A stretch of DNA of 8,341 nt from an uncultured Aeromonadales bacterium (lineage in GTDB: Bacteria; Pseudomonadota; Gammaproteobacteria; Enterobacterales; Succinivibrionaceae), in the NCBI GenBank assembly GCA_902796095.1, contig CADBNP010000148.1, forward strand, positions 1 to 8,341, written 5' to 3'. A model generated the notes under the pieces. The model was not told the origin of the DNA. It saw only the letters and a list, made by a program, of their open reading frames with translations, and did no database searches. The position numbers were made by a program, and so were the translations under genes. Each line of letters begins with the position of its first letter. Within the stretch, counting starts at the first letter, position 1. Of the stretch, positions 1-6,382 are shown piece after piece.

Positions 1-429
1 CTGCAGAATGTTCAGGATGACATCAGTTCATTCGCATCATCATGCACTGAATTTCTGAGCAGAATTTTCACCAATCAGGTACTGACGCACATGAGTGAAA
101 TGGCTCTTAATCTGACACTATTCACCAAACTGAATTCCATGGATACGGTGTTTTCAGAAATGCAGAAATCATTGCAGGTATCCAGAGACGCAGAGAAATT
201 TGCAGATCTGGTAATTACCGTGAATTCAGGTCGGGATAATGAATGCATCTATCTCTTTGAACTTAAATACATCACCAAATCTGATGCTACAGAATCAAAG
301 ATTCAAAAAACTGTAAAGGAAGCAACAGATCAGGTTCAGAGATACAAATCAGCTCTGGATTTCCGGGACAGACAGGTTAAAGCATATGCAATGATCTTTG
401 TAGGTTCTGACTGTGTGTACTGCGGGTAA
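1..429 (+). CDS. 3' end of a PD-(D/E)XK nuclease-like protein (probable AAA-ATPase-like / DUF1703 family), partial
   Basis: The frame is open from the first base of the window to a TAA at 427-429, so this is the C-terminal 142 residues of a gene that begins upstream; the internal ATG at 91 is not needed as a start. The visible part has the layout of a PD-(D/E)XK domain: an Asp in the segment FADLVI (D69, window numbering), then a beta strand ending in FELKY with the E-x-K pair (E87, K89), then a helix with QVQRY (111-115), and a last strand MIFVG (131-135). In the family I have in mind (an N-terminal AAA-ATPase-like domain followed by a DUF1703 nuclease-like domain, common in gut anaerobes) this is the usual C-terminus. 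The cellular role of these proteins is not established. The ATPase part cannot be seen here, so the family name is an inference. It converges on the tRNA-Leu gene and has no link to the nusA cluster. Confidence 0.7.
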   Translation: MQNVQDDISSFASSCTEFLSRIFTNQVLTHMSEMALNLTLFTKLNSMDTVFSEMQKSLQVSRDAEKFADLVITVNSGRDNECIYLFELKYITKSDATESKIQKTVKEATDQVQRYKSALDFRDRQVKAYAMIFVGSDCVYCG

Positions 430-484
430 CCTTTGATATGGTTTCACTGTACAGCAGCACTCACTCAACCCGATGCAGTCATGA

Positions 485-706
485 ACGGGTCTAACACAGG
501 ATCCCGGAGCTGTTATCAAAACTGCGCAAAACAAGTCTCCTGTCTTTCCTGTGTTACAGTTTTCTTTGTGTAACTCGAACCTGGCAGATCTGACATTTTT
601 CCAGACTATCCGGAGTTACCTGTCAGAAGATACAGTGCAGGATCCTGTAATTTCATATAAAAAAAGATTGAAACAACTACTCACTGATAAACATCAGTAT
701 AAATAA
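485..706 (+). pseudogene. Start-less open stretch, possible remnant of an unidentified gene
   Basis: This frame stays open for 73 codons after an in-frame TGA at 482-484 and ends at TAA 704-706. It has no ATG and no ribosome binding site. The translated C-terminal half reads like a real protein tail, with a hydrophobic segment, then an acidic stretch, then a basic end (SYKKRLKQLLTDK). I do not recognise the family. It could be the decayed 3' end of a gene related to, or lying next to, the nuclease-like gene at 1-429, or it could be open by chance in AT-rich DNA. The rest of 430-753 shows nothing else I can support apart from a small inverted repeat at 683-698. Confidence 0.25.
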
Positions 707-753
707 TTAATTTATGAAAATAAGGAATTTGAAAGAGTTAATCTTATAATGAA

Positions 754-839
754 TGGTGCCTGATGAGGGACTCGAACCCTCACACCCGATGGGCACAACC
801 ACCTCAAGGTTGCGTGTCTACCAATTCCACCAACCAGGC
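754..839 (-). tRNA. leuU: tRNA-Leu (anticodon GAG)
   Basis: On the minus strand this 86-nt sequence folds into a complete class II tRNA. The acceptor stem GCCTGGT pairs with ATCAGGC, with one G-T wobble. The D-arm contains GGTAGACACG, and the anticodon arm CAACC-TTGAGGT-GGTTG places GAG at plus-strand positions 803-805. There is a short paired variable arm (CCC/GGG), a T-arm with GGTTCGAGTCC, discriminator A and an encoded CCA end. The long variable arm and discriminator A fit leucine. The anticodon reads CUC and CUU codons. It closely resembles E. coli leuU, which also lies near the rimP-nusA-infB cluster, but here the gene points away from rimP. I see no strong intrinsic terminator behind it. 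The best candidate is the weak hairpin at 683-698. Confidence 0.97.
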
Positions 840-864
840 ACTTTAACTTGAAAGTCTTTGTTGT

Positions 865-882
865 CGTCTTCTCTTGAAGACG
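865..882 (-). repeat. Perfect 7-bp hairpin in the 5' leader of the tRNA-Leu precursor
   Basis: CGTCTTC (865-871) and GAAGACG (876-882) form a perfect inverted repeat around a 4-base loop. It begins at about the predicted transcription start of the tRNA-Leu gene, so the precursor would carry a stem at its 5' end. It could protect the 5' end or affect processing; it could also be a protein-binding site or chance. Confidence 0.5.
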
Positions 883-887
883 TGTAC

Positions 888-915
888 ATTATAGCAATTA
901 ACTTTTTAATTACAA
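888..915 (-). promoter_or_regulatory. Sigma70-type promoter of the tRNA-Leu gene
   Basis: Read on the minus strand, TTGTAA (910-915) and a perfect TATAAT (888-893) are separated by 16 bases. Transcription should start near 881, giving a leader of roughly 42 nt before the mature tRNA 5' end at 839. The -35 box matches consensus at four of six positions. Confidence 0.75.
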
Positions 916-1161
916 CATCTGTTTGATTTATTTTGTGTTGACTGCTCAAAAAATAGTTAAAAATTGCGATGAAAGAGGAATCTGGTTATTTTTGATGCAG
1001 AAATATCTACTGCAAATGTTTTTTGCCGGTTGATTAAATTTATTAGCGCGCTCGGTGTAATTAAAAATGTAACAGAGAAACTCTGGTGCCAGACTGCTGC
1101 CTGAAACATGAAAGGTGATGAAACAGACTAAATTTTAATCTGATGATAAAACTCTTTTTTG

Positions 1162-1190
1162 TTGTGATATTACGGATATGATTATATAAT
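1162..1190 (+). promoter_or_regulatory. Sigma70-type promoter of the rimP-nusA-infB operon
   Basis: TTGTGA (1162-1167, four of six consensus bases) and a perfect TATAAT (1185-1190) are separated by exactly 17 bases. The predicted start is near 1197, which leaves a leader of about 258 nt before the rimP start codon. It is the best plus-strand promoter in the 840-1454 interval and nothing else there is coding. Confidence 0.7.
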
Positions 1191-1398
1191 TGTCGAAGTT
1201 TAGATTGAGATATGACTTTTAGCATCTGACCGTTTTGTGCAGGTTGCCGGGTTGTGAGTTTCAAGAAACAGAACTGCTCTTTTTACCAGTGATTTAGATG
1301 TAACTGAGAGCATGCGGGATGTGGTTTTATGTCCTGTTCAGCGGTGTCTGTTCCGCAGTCAGAATTTATTTCTGATCCAAATCGGTGTTGGTTTCATG

Positions 1399-1432
1399 AG
1401 CCGCGATTTGTTGTCGTCGGCTTTTTTGTTTT
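1399..1432 (+). terminator. Intrinsic terminator / attenuator in the rimP leader
   Basis: AGCCG (1399-1403) pairs with CGGCT (1418-1422), and CGA (1404-1406) pairs with TCG (1414-1416) across one bulged T (1417), with a 7-base loop. A T-rich run follows directly (1422-1432, six T, G, four T). The U-tract ends 22 bases before the rimP TTG codon, so transcription of the whole operon must pass it. NusA-dependent termination upstream of nusA is a known form of feedback control in other bacteria; its use here is inferred from position. Confidence 0.6.
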
Positions 1433-1445
1433 CAGGTGGTTATCC

Positions 1446-1449
1446 GAGG
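1446..1449 (+). promoter_or_regulatory. Ribosome binding site fixing the rimP TTG start
   Basis: GAGG lies five bases before TTG 1455. It is the only Shine-Dalgarno-like sequence close to the point where similarity to RimP begins. Confidence 0.6.
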
Positions 1450-1454
1450 TTTGT

Positions 1455-1913
1455 TTGGCTAATATTAACGAAAAACTTACAGAAATTCTCAAACCCTCTG
1501 TTGAGGGTATGGGCTTTGAACTGTGGGGCATTGAGTTCCGTCATCAGGGCAGGCATTCAACTCTGGTTGTGTATATTGACAAGGAGGACGGCATAACTAT
1601 AGATGACTGTGCCGATGTCAGTCGCCAGGTGAGTGCCGTACTTGATGTGGAGGATGTAATAACGTATGCCTATGATTTGGAGATTTCCTCTCCAGGTATG
1701 GATCGTCTGCTGTTTACTTTTGATCAGATGAAGCAGTACATCGGCTCTGACATGAATGTGGAACTCAATATGCCTGTTGATAACTGCCGCAAGTTTAAGG
1801 GATGTCTGGAATCGGTTGCAGATACCGTTCTTACCTTCAGACTTAAGGGTGAGACATCTCTGGAAGTTCTCTATTCCAATGTGAAAAAAGCCCGTTTGGT
1901 TCCCGTGTTTTGA
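1455..1913 (+). CDS. rimP: Ribosome maturation factor RimP
   Basis: RimP binds the assembling 30S subunit and is needed for its efficient maturation. The protein is 152 residues, close to the 150 of E. coli RimP, and aligns along its whole length. The N-terminal domain begins NINEKLTEIL and contains GFELWGIEF (20-28), the segment DCADVSRQVSAVLDVED (51-67) and the family signature SSPGMDR (78-84). The C-terminal SH3-like domain ends in KARLVPVF. The start is taken as TTG 1455, with GAGG five bases upstream. The frame stays open back to an ATG at 1329, but the extra 42 residues have no RimP counterpart and overlap the terminator hairpin, so they are unlikely to be translated. It is the first gene of the operon, with nusA following 17 bases after its stop codon. 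A TTG start should hold expression low. Confidence 0.95.
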   Translation: MANINEKLTEILKPSVEGMGFELWGIEFRHQGRHSTLVVYIDKEDGITIDDCADVSRQVSAVLDVEDVITYAYDLEISSPGMDRLLFTFDQMKQYIGSDMNVELNMPVDNCRKFKGCLESVADTVLTFRLKGETSLEVLYSNVKKARLVPVF

Positions 1914-1930
1914 TGTGAAGGAGAAGAGTA

Positions 1931-3427
1931 ATGGATAGCAAGGAAATAGCAGGTGTTGTTGAATCTGTTTCAAATGAAAAGGGGTTGAGCAAGGATAAGG
2001 TTTTCGAGGCTCTGGAATATGCTCTGGCAGTTGCGGTTAAGCATTGCCTAGACAAGAACGATATAAATGTCAGGGTCTCCATAAATCCCAAGAGCTGTGA
2101 ATACAAGGTTTACCGCACCTGGGAGGTTGTTGCCGATGATCAGCTGACCAAGCCTATGACTCAAACCACCTTGTCTGCAGTCCGTCTAGATAATCCTTCT
2201 GCAAATATCGGAGATATTGTGGAAGAGGAAATTGACGTGGAGGAGGCCAAGGCGCGCCGCACAGGCTTCGGAAGAGTTGCTGCACAGACGGCAAAGAATG
2301 TTATCGTGCAGAAGATTCGTGATGCGGAAAAGGAACGGGTGATTGACTCCTACAAGGGTTATGTCGGAAAAATTGTTCAGGGTACCGTAAAGAAAAAGAA
2401 CCGTGATTCCATTATTCTTGATCTCGGTTCACGTCAGCACGGAAACAGTGCCGATGCTCTGCTGACCCGTGAGAACTGGCTGAAAAATGAAAGTTTTTCA
2501 ATGAATCAGCGAGTACGTGCCGTTCTTCTTCCGATTTCTGACGGGAAATCAAATCAGCTTTGCCTCAGTCGTACTACCAGTGAGTTCCTTTCCGAACTGT
2601 TTCGCTGTGAGGTTCCTGAGATTGCCGACGGAGTCGTTGAAATCAAGTCAGTGGCAAGAGACCCTGGCAACCGCTCGAAGATAGCTGTTGTTTCAAAGGA
2701 CAGAAGAATTGATCCGGTTGGTGCATGTGTAGGTATGCGTCAGACCCGAATCAACGCGATTCTTGAGGAACTTAACGGAGAAAAGCTTGATATTGTTCTC
2801 TGGGATGCTGAACCGGTTACCTATGTGATAAACGCCATGTCACCGGCCAAGGTGGAGAAGGTATCAATAAATGAGGAAACTCATTCTATGGATCTGGCTG
2901 TTTTTGCCGACAACAAACCGCAGGCCATAGGTAAAAACGGTGCAAATGTCCGTCTTGCATCGAAGCTTACCGGATGGACAATCAACGTTTATGACGTTGA
3001 CGAGTATGATCAGAAGATGTCAGGCAGAAGCAGCGCGATAATTAAGCAGTTTATGGATGTTCTCAATATTGATGAGGAGTTTGCTTCTGTACTGGTGGAA
3101 GAAGGATTTGAGTCGCTGGAGACCATAGCTTACGTTGATAAGTCAGAGTTAACCTCCATTGACGGACTTGATGATGATATAGCCGATGCCCTTCAGCAGT
3201 ATGCCCGGGATGCAATTCAGAAGAATGCCGAAAAGGCCAAGGATCTCATGACACTGGAGGGGGTTGATACATCACTTGCCGCATTGTTTGCAGGCAAGGA
3301 AATTTATACCAAGGAGGAACTGGCTGAAATGTCGGTTGACGATCTTCTTGATATGGATGGTATGACAAAGGACAGGGCAAGCAGGCTGATTATGGCTGCC
3401 CGTCAGGATTGTCACTGGTTTGACTAA
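1931..3427 (+). CDS. nusA: Transcription termination/antitermination protein NusA
   Basis: NusA binds RNA polymerase near the RNA exit channel, promotes pausing and intrinsic termination, and serves in antitermination complexes. The 498 residues match the usual length for E. coli-type NusA (495). In order they show the RNA polymerase-binding N-terminal domain (about 1-130), an S1 domain (about 139-212), KH1 with IDPVGACVGMR (260-270), KH2 with QAIGKNGANVRLAS (331-344), and two C-terminal acidic repeats (about 370-430 and 440-495). The acidic repeats are the form found in gammaproteobacteria and identify the group. The S1 domain has about five extra residues in a loop (around 167-173) compared with E. 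coli. ATG 1931 follows AAGGAG (1918-1923) at seven bases. It lies between rimP and infB, as in most bacteria, and is likely autoregulated through the leader attenuator. Confidence 0.98.
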   Translation: MDSKEIAGVVESVSNEKGLSKDKVFEALEYALAVAVKHCLDKNDINVRVSINPKSCEYKVYRTWEVVADDQLTKPMTQTTLSAVRLDNPSANIGDIVEEEIDVEEAKARRTGFGRVAAQTAKNVIVQKIRDAEKERVIDSYKGYVGKIVQGTVKKKNRDSIILDLGSRQHGNSADALLTRENWLKNESFSMNQRVRAVLLPISDGKSNQLCLSRTTSEFLSELFRCEVPEIADGVVEIKSVARDPGNRSKIAVVSKDRRIDPVGACVGMRQTRINAILEELNGEKLDIVLWDAEPVTYVINAMSPAKVEKVSINEETHSMDLAVFADNKPQAIGKNGANVRLASKLTGWTINVYDVDEYDQKMSGRSSAIIKQFMDVLNIDEEFASVLVEEGFESLETIAYVDKSELTSIDGLDDDIADALQQYARDAIQKNAEKAKDLMTLEGVDTSLAALFAGKEIYTKEELAEMSVDDLLDMDGMTKDRASRLIMAARQDCHWFD

Positions 3428-3440
3428 TCGGCTCGGGATT

Positions 3441-3445
3441 GAGGA
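3441..3445 (+). promoter_or_regulatory. Ribosome binding site fixing the infB ATG start
   Basis: GAGGA lies 11 bases before ATG 3457. An in-frame TTG at 3439 overlaps this site and has none of its own, so ATG 3457 is the start. Confidence 0.7.
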
Positions 3446-3456
3446 AATATATAAAT

Positions 3457-5967
3457 ATGGCAGAAGAAGAAAAGAAACCTATGACACTTTCTCTCGGCAG
3501 CAGAAAGTCGAAAACTGATGGTATTAAGAAGCGTGCCGGAGCATCAAACGGTCCTGAGATTCATAAGAAGAAGAGGGTTATCAAGCCGCAGGGACCTACA
3601 AGCGAAGAGCTTGCCCAGATGAAGATTGAAAATGAAAAGCGGGAGAAGGCTCAGCTGCTTGAGGCAGAAAATCGCAGGAAGGCCGAGGAAGAGCGTCGCA
3701 GAAAGAAAGAAGCCGAGGCTGAAGCAAAGAAGAAAGAAAAACTTCTTACCCCTGAACAGCAGGAAGAACGACGCAGAAAGAAGGAAGCCGAGGAAAAGTC
3801 ACGCAGTGAATCCATGGCTATAATGCAGCAGCAGGAGGAGATTGCCCGCAAGAAGGCTGACGAGGAGTCTGAAGAGGCACGTCGCATTGCTGAGGAAAAT
3901 CAGGCACGCTGGGAGCTTGAAGAGAAGGAGCGAGCAAGTCAGGACAATGATGACTACGACTCCGGTGCTTCGAAGTATGTAAAGGAAGCAGAAGAGGAAC
4001 TGGATCGGGAAGAGGAAAACAAGAGCCGGCGCAAGGGATCTTCAGTTTCCAAAAAGGGCAGAGGCGCATCCGGACGCGAGGAAGATGATCGTGACGAACG
4101 GTTTGGCGGTGCGTCAAAGAATAAAATCTCCCGTGGCGGAAAGCATCAGAAGAGTGGAAAGTTCAGTCAGACTCAGAACCAGCACGGTTTCAACAAACCT
4201 GTTGCTCCTGTTTCCCGTGATATCGTTCTCAACGGTCCTATCACCGTAAGTGATCTTGCACAGAAGATGGCGGTCAAGGCGGTGGAAGTAATCAAGGTTC
4301 TTATGAAGCTTGGCGAAATGGTTACCATAAACCAGTATCTCGAAATTGAGACAGCCCAGGTGGTTGCGGAAGAAATGGGACACAAGGTAACCATCAAAAA
4401 GGAGAATGAGATCGAAGAGGCTGTTCTCAGTGAAATTCAGGATACTGAGGCAGAACTTGTTGCGAGACCTCCTGTTGTCACTATTATGGGTCACGTCGAC
4501 CACGGTAAGACGTCACTTTTGGATTATATCCGGAAGACGAAGGTTGCATCCGGCGAGGCCGGCGGTATCACCCAGCATATAGGTGCATATCATGTTGAGA
4601 CTGATAAGGGCATAATCACATTCCTTGATACTCCCGGCCATGCAGCGTTTACAGCAATGCGTGCCCGCGGTGCCAAGACAACTGATATTGTCATTCTGGT
4701 GGTTGCCGCTGATGACGGTGTAATGCCACAGACCGAAGAGGCTATCAAGCATGCAAGAGCAGCCAATGTTCCTATAGTTGTAGCTATCAACAAGATAGAC
4801 AAGCCGGAGGCAGATCCGGAGCGTGTCATGAATGAACTCAGCCGCTACAACGTGGTTTCCGAGGAATGGGGCGGAGATACCCAGTTTGTGAAGGTATCTG
4901 CCAAGACAGGAAAGGGCATTGATGAACTTCTTGACGCAGTACTGCTTCAGGCTGAAGTCCTGGAACTGAAGGCTCCTGTTGCAGGTTACGCCACCGGTAC
5001 GGTCATTGAATCAAGACTCGACAAGGGTCGCGGTCCTGTTGCCACAATTCTGGTGCAGACCGGTACTCTTCACAAGGGTGACAATGTTCTCTGCGGTATG
5101 GAGTACGGTCGCGTAAGAGCAATGCGCAATGAACTCGGTCATTCAGTTGAAGAAGCCGGACCTTCCATGCCGGTTGAACTTATCGGTCTGTCCGGTGTTC
5201 CGGCAGCCGGTGACGAGGCGATTGCTGTCAAGGATGAAAAACGTGCCCGCGAAGTTGCTCTTCTGCGTCAGGAGAAGATCAAGACCATTAAACTCAAGAA
5301 GACTACCTCTCTTGAAGAACTCTTTAACCGTGAGTCTTCGGATACCAAGAAATTCTCGGTTATCATCAAGGCTGATGTACAGGGTTCCAAAGAGGCCATT
5401 GTTGAGTCTCTTGAAAAACTGTCAACCGACGAGGTCAAGGTTAATGTGCTATCATCAGGTGTCGGCGGTATTTCAGAAAACGATGTCAACCTGGCCATGA
5501 CCGGTGATGATGCGAATGCCATTATTCTCGGATTTAATGTGCGTGCTGACGCGTCTGCAAGAAAGCTTGCTGAAACAAACTCTGTTGAAATCAGATATTA
5601 TTCAGTTATTTATGATCTGATTGACGAAGTGAAGGCTGCCATGACCGGTATGCTTAAGCCTGAATTCAAGCAGGAGATTGTCGGCATAGCTCAGGTTCGT
5701 GAAGTGTTCAGATCACCAAAGTTCGGTGCGATTGCAGGCTGCATGGTTATTGAAGGTTCTGTGAAGAGACTGAATCCTATCCGTGTTCTGCGTGACAATG
5801 TGGTTATTTATGAAGGCCAGCTGGAATCTCTCAGACGCTTCAAGGATGATGTCACCGAGGTTAAAAACGGTTTTGAATGCGGTATAGGTGTCAAGAATTA
5901 CAATGACGTACAGGTCGGTGACCAGATTGAAGTGTACGAGGTTGTAGAACTTGCACGCAAACTCTGA
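3457..5967 (+). CDS. infB: Translation initiation factor IF-2
   Basis: IF-2 is the GTPase that places fMet-tRNA on the 30S subunit and promotes 50S joining. From ATG 3457 it has 836 residues. A long charged, Lys/Glu/Arg-rich coiled-coil-like region (about 50-160) is followed by a basic linker (about 190-235). An IF2_N domain covers about 254-311. The G domain carries G1 GHVDHGKT (345-352), the switch I threonine in GGITQH (369-374), G3 DTPGH (391-395), G4 NKID (445-448) and G5 SAK (481-483). The beta-barrel domain II, domain III (about 634-720) and the fMet-tRNA-binding C-terminal domain with ECGIGVKNY (807-815) follow. The first folded subdomain of E. coli IF-2 (about 50 residues) is absent, since the protein starts directly in the linker. 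Only 29 bases separate it from nusA, leaving no room for the missing part. Confidence 0.98.
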   Translation: MAEEEKKPMTLSLGSRKSKTDGIKKRAGASNGPEIHKKKRVIKPQGPTSEELAQMKIENEKREKAQLLEAENRRKAEEERRRKKEAEAEAKKKEKLLTPEQQEERRRKKEAEEKSRSESMAIMQQQEEIARKKADEESEEARRIAEENQARWELEEKERASQDNDDYDSGASKYVKEAEEELDREEENKSRRKGSSVSKKGRGASGREEDDRDERFGGASKNKISRGGKHQKSGKFSQTQNQHGFNKPVAPVSRDIVLNGPITVSDLAQKMAVKAVEVIKVLMKLGEMVTINQYLEIETAQVVAEEMGHKVTIKKENEIEEAVLSEIQDTEAELVARPPVVTIMGHVDHGKTSLLDYIRKTKVASGEAGGITQHIGAYHVETDKGIITFLDTPGHAAFTAMRARGAKTTDIVILVVAADDGVMPQTEEAIKHARAANVPIVVAINKIDKPEADPERVMNELSRYNVVSEEWGGDTQFVKVSAKTGKGIDELLDAVLLQAEVLELKAPVAGYATGTVIESRLDKGRGPVATILVQTGTLHKGDNVLCGMEYGRVRAMRNELGHSVEEAGPSMPVELIGLSGVPAAGDEAIAVKDEKRAREVALLRQEKIKTIKLKKTTSLEELFNRESSDTKKFSVIIKADVQGSKEAIVESLEKLSTDEVKVNVLSSGVGGISENDVNLAMTGDDANAIILGFNVRADASARKLAETNSVEIRYYSVIYDLIDEVKAAMTGMLKPEFKQEIVGIAQVREVFRSPKFGAIAGCMVIEGSVKRLNPIRVLRDNVVIYEGQLESLRRFKDDVTEVKNGFECGIGVKNYNDVQVGDQIEVYEVVELARKL

Positions 5968-5987
5968 CAGGAGGTCTTAAACTAGCA

Positions 5988-6374
5988 ATGCCAAGAGTTT
6001 TCAGCAGAGCAAGACGAGTTGCGGAGCAGATGCAGAAGGAGATAGCTGTTCTGCTTCAGCGTGAGTTCAAGGATCCCCGTGTCGGTCTGGTGACAGTTTC
6101 CGGAGTTGATCTGTCGGGGGATCTTATGTATGCCAGGGTGTATGTCACTTTTTTGGGAATCGATGACAGTCATGTCGCAGAGGCTGTAAAGGTACTGAAT
6201 TCAGCTTCCGGCTTTTTCAGAACAATGATCGGTTCCAGAATGAAACTGAGGGCTGTTCCCCATATCAGCTTTCACTATGATTCAACTCTGGTAACAGGCA
6301 TGAAGCTGTCAGGTCTGATCAGTGAATCAGTAAGACATGATCAGGAACTGCAGAAAGAGCACAGCGAGGAGTAA
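5988..6374 (+). CDS. rbfA: 30S ribosome-binding factor RbfA
   Basis: RbfA is a single KH-like domain protein that binds the 30S subunit near the 5' helix of 16S rRNA, helps late maturation and supports growth in the cold. The 128 residues align with E. coli RbfA (133) from the N-terminal helix (VAEQMQKEIAVLLQRE, 11-26) through KDPRVGLVTVSGV (28-40) and the beta strand YARVYVTFL (48-56). The ASG kink of the type II KH fold (73-75) and the final HISFHYD strand (92-98) are also present. A strong AGGAGGT (5969-5975) precedes ATG 5988, with a rather long 12-base spacer. It starts 20 bases after infB and ends 8 bases before truB, so it is translated from the operon transcript. Confidence 0.97.
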   Translation: MPRVFSRARRVAEQMQKEIAVLLQREFKDPRVGLVTVSGVDLSGDLMYARVYVTFLGIDDSHVAEAVKVLNSASGFFRTMIGSRMKLRAVPHISFHYDSTLVTGMKLSGLISESVRHDQELQKEHSEE

Positions 6375-6382
6375 CATATAAA

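Larger units (their letters stand above)
1197..1454 (+). promoter_or_regulatory. Structured untranslated leader of the rimP-nusA operon
   Basis: The stretch between the predicted transcription start and rimP holds several potential stems. An extended hairpin has outer arms TGCTCT (1275-1280) and AGAGCA (1307-1312) and an inner CAGT/ACTG (1287-1290, 1303-1306). TCAGAA/TTCTGA (1359-1364, 1370-1375) forms a perfect 6-bp hairpin with a 5-base loop. The terminator-like stem at 1399-1432 follows. In E. coli the initiator tRNA gene metY occupies this position, but I find no T-arm or acceptor pairing of a tRNA here. The leader is therefore probably regulatory; the stems are inferred by eye and not by energy calculation. 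Confidence 0.5.

Noticed and set aside
683..698. Inverted repeat ACTGAT/ATCAGT as the terminator of tRNA-Leu
   Set aside because: On the minus strand the T-run (plus-strand A-run at 659-665) is 17 bases beyond the stem, too far for a standard intrinsic terminator.
996..1024. TGCAG/CTGCA hairpin followed by six T as a terminator
   Set aside because: The stem is only 5 bp with a 9-base loop and is separated from the T-run by four bases; no transcript is known to enter it on this strand.
1197..1440. Hidden metY-like tRNA in the rimP leader
   Set aside because: No T-loop motif, CCA end or acceptor pairing could be found.
1329..1454. Upstream extension of rimP to ATG 1329
   Set aside because: The extra 42 residues have no counterpart in RimP, the stretch contains the terminator hairpin, and a ribosome binding site lies just before TTG 1455 instead.
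3439..3456. TTG at 3439 as the infB start
   Set aside because: It overlaps the ribosome binding site of ATG 3457 and has none of its own.
3626..5522. Long alternate-frame reading frames on both strands across infB
   Set aside because: They are shadows of the infB reading frame, produced by its Lys/Glu-rich repeats, with no start signals or recognisable products.
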